Below, in pieces: positions 26,801 to 35,263 of a stretch of 64,000 bases of DNA. The first letter of the stretch is position 1; the number at the start of each line of letters is the position of its first letter. This stretch comes from JBCCSZ01 sp039821145. Lineage in GTDB: Bacteria; Bacteroidota; Bacteroidia; Chitinophagales; Saprospiraceae. A program made the translations under genes and the position numbers. The stretch is from contig JBCBOS010000009.1 of assembly GCA_039821145.1 (NCBI GenBank), positions 186,001 to 250,000 of the forward strand, given 5' to 3'. The notes under the pieces were generated by a model. The model was not told the DNA's origin and did not search any database. It saw nothing but the letters and a program-made list of their open reading frames with translations.

Positions 26801-28720
26801 GGGATGGATCAGTTCTATGGCTTTTTCTTGTATTTCGTAGAGAAGGTAATATTCTTGTGGGCCTTTGGGGACAGAGTAGCCTGATATTTCCACGGTATAG
26901 ACAGTGCTGTTGGGGCGCTGGATTTCGACTTGCTCTACATTGTTGAGGTGGTCATTTCCTTCGGTTGCTGGTTCGAAAAACTGTCCAGAAGTAGCCTGTG
27001 GACTGAGTACCCAAGGATAAGAGCTGCGCCCATTGGCATTTTGGACAACCATATCGAGATCGTTGACCAGGGCCAGTTCTGCACTCGGAGAAGCCTCTAA
27101 GTCGTGCCAGTAGACCATGAATCGGACAGATTCTGCGTCTTGTGGTACATCGATCTGGAACGATTGTGTCTCATTTTGCCCGATGCTGCTTCTGATGTAT
27201 TGCCCATTCTGAATGAGTTCCAAGGCCCGCTTGCCGTTGACCCGTCCCCAGCCATAGGAAAAATCAGGGCCTTTGGGTCCGAGGTCTTCCGCTGTGTTGA
27301 GCAGGGCTGCCTTGATGAGGGCAGAGGGAGGATTTTGGCCGTTGTTGGCTGATCTGTAGGCCTCGTACAGCTGTGCGGCGATGCCAGAGATGACAGGGGC
27401 TGCTGCAGAAGATCCCATAGAGGTGACGTAGCGATTGTTGGGAGCAGTGGAGAGTTGCCCGTCTCCGTTGGCACAAATGTCTGGCTTGATCCTTCCATCG
27501 CTGGCAGGCCCGCGGCTGCTGGTGGCCACGATCTGGTCTGCATGGTCGACATTGCCCACTGCAATGACATTTTTTCCCATCTTGCTTCCTCCTGTGATGG
27601 TTCCCCATCCAATGCCCGCCCCAAAACCACAATCTTGTAGGCCCGCATTGCCTGCGGAGAAAACGTGCAGTACATCGTCCTCTACCCTCGTCTTGCGATC
27701 GATGGATTGGGCAAAAATCGTATATCCCCGATTGCACCCCACACCATAAGAGTTGGACGTGATGACAATGCGGTTGTCGATGCCAATGTTGGTGTTGAAG
27801 TCTATAGGGTCAAATGTATTCAAAACATGGAGCGTCGCAGCTGGAGCAAATCCCTGTTTGCTGGGGTCCAGATTGCCTGCTCCCGTCAGAATGCCCGCTA
27901 CCACTTCGCCATGGCTGCCATCTGCTGCCCCGGAAATGGCATCCTGAATGGTTCGGCCCTTGAAATCTATGTGTGGACCGATGAACCCATCATCAGCGAT
28001 GGCCACGTGAACTCCTTTTCCCAGAAGTTTTTTGCCAGACTGCCGATTGATGAGATTGGCTCTGTGTCCATAGGTTGCAGGAAGGTCCTCCGTTTCTACA
28101 GTTTGTGGATAATCTTCGATGTAGCGAACACCGGGCAATTGCGAAAGCTGCTCGACATACCGAGCTTCTGCACTGATGTGGAGGAGCTGGATATGTGGAT
28201 TTGATCCTTTGATTTCCACTTGCATTTTTTGCAGGAGGTAGCGAATCAGGCCTTCGTTGAGATCGGATTGGTACTGCAGAAGCAAGTCAATGCGCTGGGA
28301 AGGTTGCGATGGATGTTCGAAAAGGGTGGGCGCCACTTTGTCTGTGGGCAGGCGGCGAGCAATCTCTTCGAAGCCCTCAGCAGGCAATTGCTGAAGGGAC
28401 GCATCGGCGGATATGCTGGCCCTGTAGACATTTTGTCCCAGATATTCCTGCAAGATAATTCCGGCTTCTTCCAAAGAGCGGATGGCCTCGGGGGAGGGGA
28501 CATCTTTGAAGGTCAACTGTCGATAGTAATGACCTGCGACCAGTTCGCGATGGCTGAAGATGGGTTGCTGGCTGAATTGCTGGAAGGACTGCCGAAGTGG
28601 CTTTTGGTGGTCTTGGTTGGAAAAAGTGGCGTTTGTTTGTGCGCACAAAGGTAGCAGGGAGACAGCTGTGAACAGCCACGCCAATAGGGGTGGAAACAAT
28701 ATGGTTTTACATTTGGTCAT
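23804..28720 (-). CDS. Secreted S8 subtilisin-like protease with PKD domains and T9SS type A sorting domain
   Basis: A 1638-residue exported protease. The ATG at 28720 (MTKCKTILFPP) gives a normal signal peptide ending in PLCAQ; the longer frame to 28768 does not. A propeptide-like region precedes the catalytic domain, where D243 (IADDG), H270 (GSHGEVVAG) and S438 (GSSAAAPV) form the triad. The serine motif is GSSAAAP instead of GTSMAAP. Further on lie two MAM-like or jelly-roll regions (DILIDN-type sequences), two PKD-like domains (about 1160-1250 and 1475-1550) and a C-terminal type A sorting domain (LFPNPSQQFVNI ... QGTYLLHVVSEEG). It would be exported by Sec, then by T9SS, and act at or outside the cell surface. 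The substrate is unknown. Confidence 0.9.
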   Translation of the reverse strand: MTKCKTILFPPLLAWLFTAVSLLPLCAQTNATFSNQDHQKPLRQSFQQFSQQPIFSHRELVAGHYYRQLTFKDVPSPEAIRSLEEAGIILQEYLGQNVYRASISADASLQQLPAEGFEEIARRLPTDKVAPTLFEHPSQPSQRIDLLLQYQSDLNEGLIRYLLQKMQVEIKGSNPHIQLLHISAEARYVEQLSQLPGVRYIEDYPQTVETEDLPATYGHRANLINRQSGKKLLGKGVHVAIADDGFIGPHIDFKGRTIQDAISGAADGSHGEVVAGILTGAGNLDPSKQGFAPAATLHVLNTFDPIDFNTNIGIDNRIVITSNSYGVGCNRGYTIFAQSIDRKTRVEDDVLHVFSAGNAGLQDCGFGAGIGWGTITGGSKMGKNVIAVGNVDHADQIVATSSRGPASDGRIKPDICANGDGQLSTAPNNRYVTSMGSSAAAPVISGIAAQLYEAYRSANNGQNPPSALIKAALLNTAEDLGPKGPDFSYGWGRVNGKRALELIQNGQYIRSSIGQNETQSFQIDVPQDAESVRFMVYWHDLEASPSAELALVNDLDMVVQNANGRSSYPWVLSPQATSGQFFEPATEGNDHLNNVEQVEIQRPNSTVYTVEISGYSVPKGPQEYYLLYEIQEKAIELIHPIGGEQLTPGQATRIHWDAKDPRDVITVEFSDNDGQSWSILGLVADGTRHFDWEVPSVENGQGMIRVRSSKGSSQSQSNFDLVPIPDNFRILKVCPDFVRLGWNALENAQSYIIYGLGGKYMDSLLTVTSNVADVPISSSSVQNWYAVQAVYANGARSQRSTAVFDLHQLTDCTAQNDLSITGIQGPSYPVLTSCPADIPLVDVVIQNKGSSRQRDFWVHYQLDEQEVVSEQYEGSLPGGITVNFQFALPLLVEQSGRHHLKAWVSLSQDEARYNDTIHFNFVQLDGPMEKLPYFENFDEFDNCDSEAACNTSCPLDKGWINLSNQSEDLTDWRVHNGMTPSYGTGPATDQNTATQRGRYLYLESSNNCHKKEAVLISPCFDLSGLTQPVLTFWYHMQGQDVGELRVSIFNGQRWALLVQPLQGEQGKNWRNLEIDLKAYVGQKVNIRFSATTGAGFLSDIAIDNVGLFDKNSPPVTHFNMSSTKGCPQNPIRFYDNSFNSPNHWHWSFEPSNVSFLDGTSDSSANPIVLFHEAGDYQVKLYTSNDFGEDSLQTAADLIQLSDGQSLPTGEDFNAYNEGHLSPWQIVNPDDNITWSYVEVIGSDGLSSPAISVNNHSYSSVSEQDQIVSYSIDLVDATNPQLRFDLSYAASNHASDHLLVEIIDQCNPEQTELLYHKTGRNLSTVSRQNRGWQPTAPHHWRTETVSLESFIGTSVILKFINICGYGNNIYLDNIVIAESKDLPTSQFRIIPEEDPSYCVGDTIELVNISSLGEPGNLYTWFIENNGNRLILSETDPKPLSLVGTGKYTIGLLVKNEVGRELTHQSIQVLAEPQALFSFTQQDDGTVFFTNESIGAESFWWDFGDGHTSTETHPTHRYNNTDRYTVQLKTSNECSSSTSSIDIRVLSSIQTAPQNKSLTLFPNPSQQFVNIRLPQNDPSALFLQLFDLKGQLLSSQASLQAKSDGTYQLSLDHLSQGTYLLHVVSEEGISYTSKVVFIPQ

Positions 28721-28830
28721 GCAACTTCCCTGAAAGTAGGCGAACAAACCTTTGTTAATGGCAAGCATGAATATACGCCATAATCAAAAGGATTGCAAGT
28801 AGAATGCCGGAATTTGCGATGGGGGGAAAC

Positions 28831-29835
28831 TCAGGGGGACGAATGATCCAACTGAAAGGCTTTGCAAATGCGCTCAAGGGTTTGGTCAATGGGGGTATAT
28901 TCAAAATTTAACTCATCTCTGGATCGCTCATTGTCATAGTAAAAGGTATGAGATGTCAGCTTTGCAATGTCCCTCGGCAGGGGCGTTTTGACGCCCAGCA
29001 ATTGGGTGGGAAAAGACAGGACATTGGCAACAGTTTGTGCCAGCCAGGGGGCCACGCGCACGGAGGGTGGCTGTCGGTCCAATCGGCGGGCAATGTCGCT
29101 GAACAACTCTTTGTAGCTTTTATTGACTGCCGAAGCGATGAATCGCCTGTTTTTGAGGGGGCTTTCCATGAGACTGACACTCATGCTGGCCACGTCATTG
29201 GCATCTACGAAGGCCGATCCTCCCACCGGGTAAAAGCGGAGGCCATCCCACACCTTGGTGAAAAATTGACTGCTTCCCTTGCCCCAGATGCCCTGTCCCA
29301 ATACAATGGCAGGGTTGATGATGGCCACGTTCAGGCCCTCCGCCATGCCGCGCCAAGCCTCCTGTTCGGCCAGGTACTTGCTGATGGCGTAGGAAGAATT
29401 GAGCGGATTGCGCTCCCATTTGGACTTTTCGCTGATCTGCTCCTTGTCCTTGCGCCTTCCAATCGCCGCAATGGAGCTGACGTGCAGAAATTTGTCTACC
29501 CCTGCCTTCAGGGCTGCGTTGACGACATTGGCCGTTCCCTCTACATTGACCTTTCGCATCAAGTCTTCTTCTCCGGGATGGCTGCTGACAATGGCTGCTG
29601 CGTGGTACACCTGCTGGATGTCTTCCATCACATCGTCCAGGAAAAAGATGTCTAGGATGTCTCCCTCTACCCACTCGATTTGGTCTTGGATGTCGGCCAC
29701 CAACTGCATGGAGCTGTCCTTGCGCCGGACGGCCCGGATGCGGTGATAGCCTTTGTTGAGCAATTGCCTGAGGAGGTGAGAACCCACCAAGCCCGTTCCT
29801 CCGGTAACCAATATGGTGGTGTCTTTGTCAGGCAT
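28831..29835 (-). CDS. NAD(P)-dependent epimerase/dehydratase, extended SDR family
   Basis: A 334-residue extended short-chain dehydrogenase. The nucleotide loop is TGGTGLVG (residues 11-18), followed by GDILD, HAAAIVS, the serine block HVSSIAAIG and the catalytic YAISK. It resembles dihydroflavonol-reductase/3-beta-HSD-like SDRs, whose substrates vary widely. The ATG at 29835 begins eight bases before the end of anmK on the same strand, so translation is probably coupled. No substrate can be read from context; a link to cell-wall recycling is speculation. Confidence 0.85.
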   Translation of the reverse strand: MPDKDTTILVTGGTGLVGSHLLRQLLNKGYHRIRAVRRKDSSMQLVADIQDQIEWVEGDILDIFFLDDVMEDIQQVYHAAAIVSSHPGEEDLMRKVNVEGTANVVNAALKAGVDKFLHVSSIAAIGRRKDKEQISEKSKWERNPLNSSYAISKYLAEQEAWRGMAEGLNVAIINPAIVLGQGIWGKGSSQFFTKVWDGLRFYPVGGSAFVDANDVASMSVSLMESPLKNRRFIASAVNKSYKELFSDIARRLDRQPPSVRVAPWLAQTVANVLSFPTQLLGVKTPLPRDIAKLTSHTFYYDNERSRDELNFEYTPIDQTLERICKAFQLDHSSP

Positions 29836-30955
29836 GCAGCGATGGTTGTTTCCATCCTTGGTGAATGGCCCCTCCGACAGCATTGCGGGAGGCACCGGTG
29901 ACGCTGGACAGACAATTGGGAATGTGTTCGAGTCGGAAAACGCCCATCAAGCCCATGAGCAGGGCTTCTTTGTATTCAATGATGGATCGATCGGGAATGA
30001 CCAGATGTACCTGCCGGTCTCGATTGGTGTATTCGCGAATTTTTTCGAGCAAAAACGAATTCAGTGCTCCTCCTCCGCTGACAAACAACTCATAAGAGAC
30101 TTTGTCAAATGATTCCTGTTGGACGATTTGCTGGATGGCCTGCTGGCATTGCTGGGCCAGTTGGCAAACGGCTGTGTGCATTCGATCTTCCACCGATCCT
30201 TGTGCATTCAGATACAATGGGCAGACCTCTTGCTTGACCCATTGGTTGTCCAGAGATTTGGGGTAGCTCAGTTGGTAGTAGGGATTTTGGTTGGCCTTTT
30301 GGAGCAAGTCTTCCAGCAGCTGTCCTGAAGCGGCGATCTTTCCGTCCTCGTCATATGGCTGTCCGATGCTCTGGGCCAGGGCATTGAAGACTTGATTGGC
30401 GGCTGCTAGGTCGAAGGCGACAATTTTGCTTCCCGTATTGCAGCTGATGTTGGCAATGCCTCCCAGGTTGAGATAAAAGTCGTGTCCAGGGAAGAGGTGT
30501 CGGTCGGCCAGCGGTGCCAGTGGCGCTCCTTGGCCTCCATTGGCCAGGTCTTGGGCTCTGAAGTCGCTCACGACGGTGTATCCTGTAGCGGATGCGATGG
30601 CGGCCCCTTCGCCAATCTGTGCGGTCATCTGCTTCTCTGGATGGTGAAAAATGGTGTGGCCATGCGAGGCGATCAGATCGGGTTGGAGCGAATGTTGGGC
30701 AATGAATCGCTGAATCATATCCCCAAACAATAAGCCCAATTGGGCATGGGTATGGGCATAGGAAAGTGCATTGGCGAAAGGGAGCTGACTGAGTCGTTGG
30801 ATCCATTCTTCTTGGTAGGGAAATGTTTGGGCGGCTTTCAATTCCCAATTCTTCAGACGGCCGTCTTCCAAGAAAAAGTCGGCGGCAGCAAGGTCAACTC
30901 CGTCGAGCGAACTGCCGGACATCAGCCCGATTGCCAGGTATTTGCGATGACTCAT
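29828..30955 (-). CDS. anmK: Anhydro-N-acetylmuramic acid kinase
   Basis: AnmK cleaves and phosphorylates 1,6-anhydro-MurNAc to MurNAc-6-phosphate, recycling peptidoglycan turnover products in the cytoplasm. The 375-residue protein begins with the ATP loop LMSGSSLDGVD and has SHGHTIFHHP, ANGGQGAPLAPLADRHLF and YLNLGGIANIS, all diagnostic of the family. Near the C-terminus VSGGGALNSFL is the second ATPase-fold block. It overlaps the SDR gene downstream by eight bases. MurQ and other recycling enzymes are not in the window. Confidence 0.95.
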   Translation of the reverse strand: MSHRKYLAIGLMSGSSLDGVDLAAADFFLEDGRLKNWELKAAQTFPYQEEWIQRLSQLPFANALSYAHTHAQLGLLFGDMIQRFIAQHSLQPDLIASHGHTIFHHPEKQMTAQIGEGAAIASATGYTVVSDFRAQDLANGGQGAPLAPLADRHLFPGHDFYLNLGGIANISCNTGSKIVAFDLAAANQVFNALAQSIGQPYDEDGKIAASGQLLEDLLQKANQNPYYQLSYPKSLDNQWVKQEVCPLYLNAQGSVEDRMHTAVCQLAQQCQQAIQQIVQQESFDKVSYELFVSGGGALNSFLLEKIREYTNRDRQVHLVIPDRSIIEYKEALLMGLMGVFRLEHIPNCLSSVTGASRNAVGGAIHQGWKQPSLHA

Positions 30956-31169
30956 TGTTCTGCTTTGCCAGTTTTCATAAACGTGTGATCAGTCACTTTG
31001 TCGTGGGTTTTCTTCTGCATTGCGTTGGCAATTTCCACCTTGTGTTGGTGTACGAAGGGGACAGAAGGTGGTTGCGCAGTAGAAAGGACTTATTGTACTT
31101 GTTGAGCAGGCCTCGTGATAGTTCAACAATCGGCAGGCAAGGTAAGTTTTTTTGTTGAGGAGCAAAACA

Positions 31170-31204
31170 AATCCCGAAACTCCAATCAGAGAAGTTTCGG
31201 GATT
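31170..31204 (-). terminator. Intrinsic terminator of the OmpA-family gene
   Basis: AATCCCGAAACT pairs perfectly with AGTTTCGGGATT (12 bp, 11-base loop). On the reverse strand it is followed by TTGTTTTGC. It lies 30 bases past the stop of the leftward gene. Confidence 0.75.
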
Positions 31205-31233
31205 CGATGATTGTATTTGGGCAAGGCCTTCGA

Positions 31234-33894
31234 TCAGAAGACGAGTATCTTGATCTCCAGGCGTTGGTTTTCCATGTGTTGAGTTCGAGTGCAAAGTACA
31301 CCGTTGCGGCAGTCGTTGAGCAGTTTGGTCTCGCCATAGCCTCTTGCCGTGAGGCGGTCTTGGTCGATGCCGTTGGTCACCAGGTAGGCCACAGCAGATT
31401 CGGCGCGGTAGCGCGACAGGGTTTTGTTGACCGTGTCTTCTCCAAAGCTGCTGGTGTAGCCACCGATTTCGATGCGGAGGGTAGGGTGGTCCTGCAAGAC
31501 GCCGAGCAATCGGTCCAGTTGTGCCCTGATGTCGGGAGTGACTTCGTAGGCAAATTCATTGAAAGTGTATTTGATGTCAGGCAATTCGAAGGTTTGGCCG
31601 GCCGTGACGTCTGAATTTGCCAAGGCCAGGTCCAGGTCGTCGTAGGATCGGAAGCTGCTGTAGCTGGCCGAGGAGCGACTTTCATATGCCGGACTGGGGT
31701 TTTCGATGAAGGTTGGCTCCGGGTTGGGCGCACTGCTTTCCACGATTCCCTTCGACTCGTACAAGTCTTCCTTGTCGGCTGGTGCCGTTGTTGGATCATT
31801 GGCTTGTAGAGAAGGGGGAAGCGAGCTGGGAATGTCGGACTGGTATTCTTCCTCTGTGACCAAAGGCTCCTCTGTGGCGCTGGGCTCTACCAATACCTCT
31901 TCTGGTATTTGCAAGCTGCCATCTGTTGGCTCTGGGGCTGTTTCTTCGATGGGCGCTGCTGTCTCCAGGTCATCTGGGGCAGGGGGTATCACCTCTTCCG
32001 GTGCCTCTTCCCATTCGATCAGGTCTTCCTCTTCTTCCAGCATTTCAGCTTCTGGAGCAGGAGGAGCCGCCTCCACCGTTTCTGTTGGATTTTCCTCGGA
32101 TGCGATGAAATTGCTTTCTTCTGTTTCGGAGCCATTGTCTGGAAATTCAGCAGAGTATTCTTCTTCTGTGGGCATTGGTTCTTCTGTGGGATTGCTTGGT
32201 GGCAGTTGGCCATCATCTGTAGAGGGAGCCTCGACGATGTTTTCAGCTTCCACTGGAGGCTCTTCTACAGCTGAATCCAGGGGCGCTTCGCTGGGGATGG
32301 GATCGTCAATGGATGCATCGACAGCTGGTACTTCCGTCACCGTTTCTGCCACTTCTTCTGAAATGGGTTCCTCTTCAGATTCAGTGGGAATGCTGTAGGT
32401 CGGCGCTGCTGCTGCATCACTTTTCACTTCCTCCGCAGCTGTTTCCAGGGTAGCGTTTTTCATGGGCTGAATGGCGACCTCTTCTGTTGCCTCATTGCTC
32501 GCTTCATCCTGTGGTTGTGAGCTTACTGGCATTTGTTCCTCAGTCGCATCAATCAGGGGAGGTTCTTCGGTTACCACAGGCTCTTCTGTGGCATCTTCAA
32601 AGGTCAGGAGCTGGTGGTCTTCTTCCTGGTCCTCCATGTCCTTGGGCAGGAAAAAGAAGATGTCGTCGTCTCCGCCGTCTCTGGAGGAGGTAAACATGCC
32701 CTTGTCTCCCTCTTTTCTGACAAAAATGGAGATGTCGTCCAGCGGGCTGTTGATGGGGCGGCCGATGTTGACGGGTTTGATCCAATTGCCATCGGCATCT
32801 TTTTCTGTGTAAAACAGGTCAAAACCTCCATAGCCGGGATGTCCTTTGGAGCTGAAATACAGGCGTCCTTTGTGATCGACAAAGGGAAAGCCTTCGTTCA
32901 TGGAGGTATTGATGATGGTGCCCAAATTGCGGGGCTTTCCCCATTCGCCATCTTCCTGGCGCTGAGAGACATAGATGTCCGTACCGCCGACCCCTTGGGC
33001 TTTATCCGAGACGAAAAAGAGCTGCTTGCCATCGGGCGAGATGGCGGGGTGCATGTAGTTGTAGGTCAATCGACAAAAATCGATTTCCTTGACGTTCTTC
33101 CACTTTTTGCCATCGCTGGACTCTGCACTGAACAGCTGCATGGGGTAGGTGTTCTTTTTATTGGCCACCTTGCTGTTGCGGGTGAAGACTGCCGTGGTGC
33201 CATCGGCTGTAAAACTGATGGGCCCCGTATTTTTGTTGAGTTCGTTGATCTTGCTGGAGTAGGGCTTGGCTGGTTCAAAGGTATCGTCGAGATTGCCGGC
33301 GCTGAAGTAGAGCTTGACAAAATCCCGTCCTGTGGTTCCCGACTTTTGCTTGAGCAGTTTGATGCCCTGAGGTCTGTCCGAGGAAAAGACGATGCCATCG
33401 TTGAAGATGACGGGGGCAGAGTCGTCGGTATCGCTGTTTTGGGTAAAACTTTTGACGCGCATGTTGGGGAAGACGGGCTGGATGTTCTTGACCTCGGCGC
33501 AAGAAATGGCCAGGAGTCGACCGCGCTCGTCATCCGGACGGCGTTCGCTGTATTTGTTGAACCATTGGCGAGCCTCGTCGTACTTCTCGTTGCTCATGAG
33601 GGTTTCTCCGTAATAGAGGTAGGTGATGTCCTTGGCGCGTTCTTCCTGGACGATTTCCTCGTACAGCTTTTCTGCTTCCTTGGTCTTGTTGATGACCTTG
33701 TAGCAAAAGGCTAGTTTTGTCTTGTTGGATAGGTTGCTTTTTTTCCGTAGTAGCTGTTCGTAGGCAGGAATGGCGGCGGAGTACTCGTTTAGTTTGTAGA
33801 GCTCATCCGCTTTTTTCTGCTTTTTCGACTGCGCAAAAACGCTTGCACTGACCAAGAGGACAAGGATTGTTAGGGTATATTTTAATCCTTTCAT
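31234..33894 (-). CDS. TPR / PD40-propeller / OmpA-family protein (PorE-like) with long acidic linker
   Basis: An 886-residue envelope protein. The ATG at 33894 (MKGLKYTLTILVLLVSASVFAQ) gives a signal peptide without a lipobox cysteine. TPR repeats follow (about 25-135), then a PD40/WD-like beta-propeller (about 150-420; SDRPQG, FVSDKAQGVGGTDIYVS, YFSSKGHPGYGGFDLFYTE). A Glu/Pro/Thr-rich disordered linker of about 310 residues spans 425-735. The C-terminus (about 770-886) is OmpA-like (LSRYRAESAVAYLVTNGID, RLTARGYGE). The layout resembles PorE of T9SS, but the carboxypeptidase-like domain is replaced by the linker. The peptidoglycan-binding Asp is Ser (GYTSS instead of GHTD). Role as a T9SS or cell-wall anchor is inference. 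Confidence 0.82.
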   Translation of the reverse strand: MKGLKYTLTILVLLVSASVFAQSKKQKKADELYKLNEYSAAIPAYEQLLRKKSNLSNKTKLAFCYKVINKTKEAEKLYEEIVQEERAKDITYLYYGETLMSNEKYDEARQWFNKYSERRPDDERGRLLAISCAEVKNIQPVFPNMRVKSFTQNSDTDDSAPVIFNDGIVFSSDRPQGIKLLKQKSGTTGRDFVKLYFSAGNLDDTFEPAKPYSSKINELNKNTGPISFTADGTTAVFTRNSKVANKKNTYPMQLFSAESSDGKKWKNVKEIDFCRLTYNYMHPAISPDGKQLFFVSDKAQGVGGTDIYVSQRQEDGEWGKPRNLGTIINTSMNEGFPFVDHKGRLYFSSKGHPGYGGFDLFYTEKDADGNWIKPVNIGRPINSPLDDISIFVRKEGDKGMFTSSRDGGDDDIFFFLPKDMEDQEEDHQLLTFEDATEEPVVTEEPPLIDATEEQMPVSSQPQDEASNEATEEVAIQPMKNATLETAAEEVKSDAAAAPTYSIPTESEEEPISEEVAETVTEVPAVDASIDDPIPSEAPLDSAVEEPPVEAENIVEAPSTDDGQLPPSNPTEEPMPTEEEYSAEFPDNGSETEESNFIASEENPTETVEAAPPAPEAEMLEEEEDLIEWEEAPEEVIPPAPDDLETAAPIEETAPEPTDGSLQIPEEVLVEPSATEEPLVTEEEYQSDIPSSLPPSLQANDPTTAPADKEDLYESKGIVESSAPNPEPTFIENPSPAYESRSSASYSSFRSYDDLDLALANSDVTAGQTFELPDIKYTFNEFAYEVTPDIRAQLDRLLGVLQDHPTLRIEIGGYTSSFGEDTVNKTLSRYRAESAVAYLVTNGIDQDRLTARGYGETKLLNDCRNGVLCTRTQHMENQRLEIKILVF

Positions 33895-34144
33895 TATCAA
33901 TCAATTTTATAACTTCGTATTTGAGATGTAAACCAAAAATTGTGCAAAAAATAGATCAGTCGATGAATTTAAAACGGCGAGGGTTGGGGAATGCCTCTGT
34001 GAACCAATAGTTTATGTAATGTCAAATATACAAGGCAATCAAAATCAGTTGGTTGGTACTTGTGGCTGCTTTATGTGTTACCTAAGACCAAACGTTGCGT
34101 CTAAACAATTAATTTTGGACATATATCATAAAATTATTACGAAA

Positions 34145-34804
34145 ATGCAAAATCTACAAATCATTTGCCTTTTATTGTTCCTCTGCGGTACATTGAACGC
34201 CCAGATTTCTGAGGGGGAGCGCCGGATGAGTCTTGGGATGCGCAATGCTGTGATGTTGGACTTGCCAGACACAGAGCGCAAGTTCGTAGAAAAGTGCTGG
34301 AAGGACTACATGAAGGAGTTCGATGGAAAAACCCGAAAGAACAAAAAGGCAGGGGAGTGGTTTTCAGACAATTGTGAAATCGTGGGAATTGGTGGATCGA
34401 GACCCATCGATGTCTTTGCCAAAGTGGAGGAAGAGGGCGACGATACCGAATTGGCTTTCTGGGTAGATTATGGCGATGAATTTATGACCTCCGACAGCCA
34501 CCCGGATGCCTATGCCGAGACAGAAAAATTCCTGATGCGGTTTGCCCTCTATGTGGCCAAAGAACGGACCGAGTTGGAGTTACAGGCAGAAGAAAAGAGG
34601 CTCAAGAAGCAAAAACAGAGTCTCAAACGGCTCAAACGCGACAATGACCGCTACCACCGAGACATTGAGCAGGCCAAGGATCGAATTCGGAAGGCCGAGG
34701 CCAACATCGAAAAGAACGAAGCAGACCAAGGGGAGGCCAACAAGCAAATTGAGCTACAAGAAGAAGTCATCGAAGAGGTCAAGCGCCGCTTGCAAGATTT
34801 TTGA
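34145..34804 (+). CDS. Exported coiled-coil protein, hypothetical
   Basis: A 219-residue protein I do not recognise. The ATG at 34145 (MQNLQIICLLLFLCGTLNAQ) gives a signal peptide, unlike the in-frame ATG at 34019. The globular half (about 25-130) reads RNAVMLDLPDTERKFVEKCWKDY and has no cysteine-rich or catalytic motif. The C-terminal half (about 135-219) is a highly charged coiled coil (EEKRLKKQKQSLKRLKRDND; repeated K/E/Q heptads). It is divergent from the OmpA-family gene across 250 bases and is followed by a 13-bp hairpin. A periplasmic structural role is possible. Confidence 0.75.
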   Translation: MQNLQIICLLLFLCGTLNAQISEGERRMSLGMRNAVMLDLPDTERKFVEKCWKDYMKEFDGKTRKNKKAGEWFSDNCEIVGIGGSRPIDVFAKVEEEGDDTELAFWVDYGDEFMTSDSHPDAYAETEKFLMRFALYVAKERTELELQAEEKRLKKQKQSLKRLKRDNDRYHRDIEQAKDRIRKAEANIEKNEADQGEANKQIELQEEVIEEVKRRLQDF

Positions 34805-34846
34805 CCTCCACACAAGGCCAATCTCTCCATTCAGGTCCCTCCAAAT

Positions 34847-34884
34847 CAATTGCCGATGTCACTCGCTGGGTACATCGGCAATTG
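34847..34884 (+). terminator. Perfect 13-bp hairpin after the coiled-coil gene
   Basis: CAATTGCCGATGT pairs with ACATCGGCAATTG around a 12-base loop, 43 bases after the stop at 34804. There is no T-run immediately after, although AATTTTTTG lies 18 bases on. Termination is the likely role; a binding site for a dimeric protein in the region before dnaB is an alternative. Confidence 0.6.
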
Positions 34885-35263
34885 TATGTGAGAATTATTT
34901 GTCAATTTTTTGATGGTTGATTTGCTGTTTTGCGCCTTTTTGATTACATTGAATAGGCTGTTGATATTACGCATTATCATTATATAGAAGTTGAAATCTT
35001 ATAATTATTAATAATATGTAATTTCTTTTTCACACTGGTCTCTGCCTTTGGGATGGAGCTTTCAAGGGGGATGAGCAGGTTTTCCACAATGCCTGGGAGT
35101 TTATCCACAAAACTCCTCGCAGATGTTGACTTTACAATTACTTAAAGTGCGTGCAAAGAATTACTTTTGTCAGCCGTGCCAACTGTAAGATACATTGATA
35201 CGGTTCTTATATGAGAAAACAACACATGGGAGGTACCTGTTAACGCTCTGAACAAACTACAAT
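34885..35263. other. AT-rich intergenic region with two DnaA boxes before dnaB (candidate origin or DnaA-controlled promoter)
   Basis: No gene is visible in these 379 bases. The first half (about 34890-35035) is strikingly AT-rich, with a run of TTATAATTATTAATAATATG. Two DnaA boxes in the same orientation follow: TTTTCCACA (35080-35088) and the perfect TTATCCACA (35101-35109), 21 bases apart. The second box is framed by GGAGTTT (35096-35102) and AAACTCC (35110-35116). A TACTTTTG -7 element at 35162-35169 would start dnaB transcription near 35176. Box pair plus AT-rich stretch is an origin-like layout, but two boxes are few for oriC; DnaA control of dnaB is equally possible. Confidence 0.45.

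Noticed and set aside
28104..28112. TGTGGATAA, a DnaA box match inside the subtilase gene.
   Set aside because: A single box inside coding sequence without neighbours or an AT-rich element is expected by chance.
31706..32398. A Ser/Gly-rich 230-codon frame opposite the OmpA-family gene.
   Set aside because: It is the antisense of the Glu/Pro/Thr-rich linker, and the bias explains its length.
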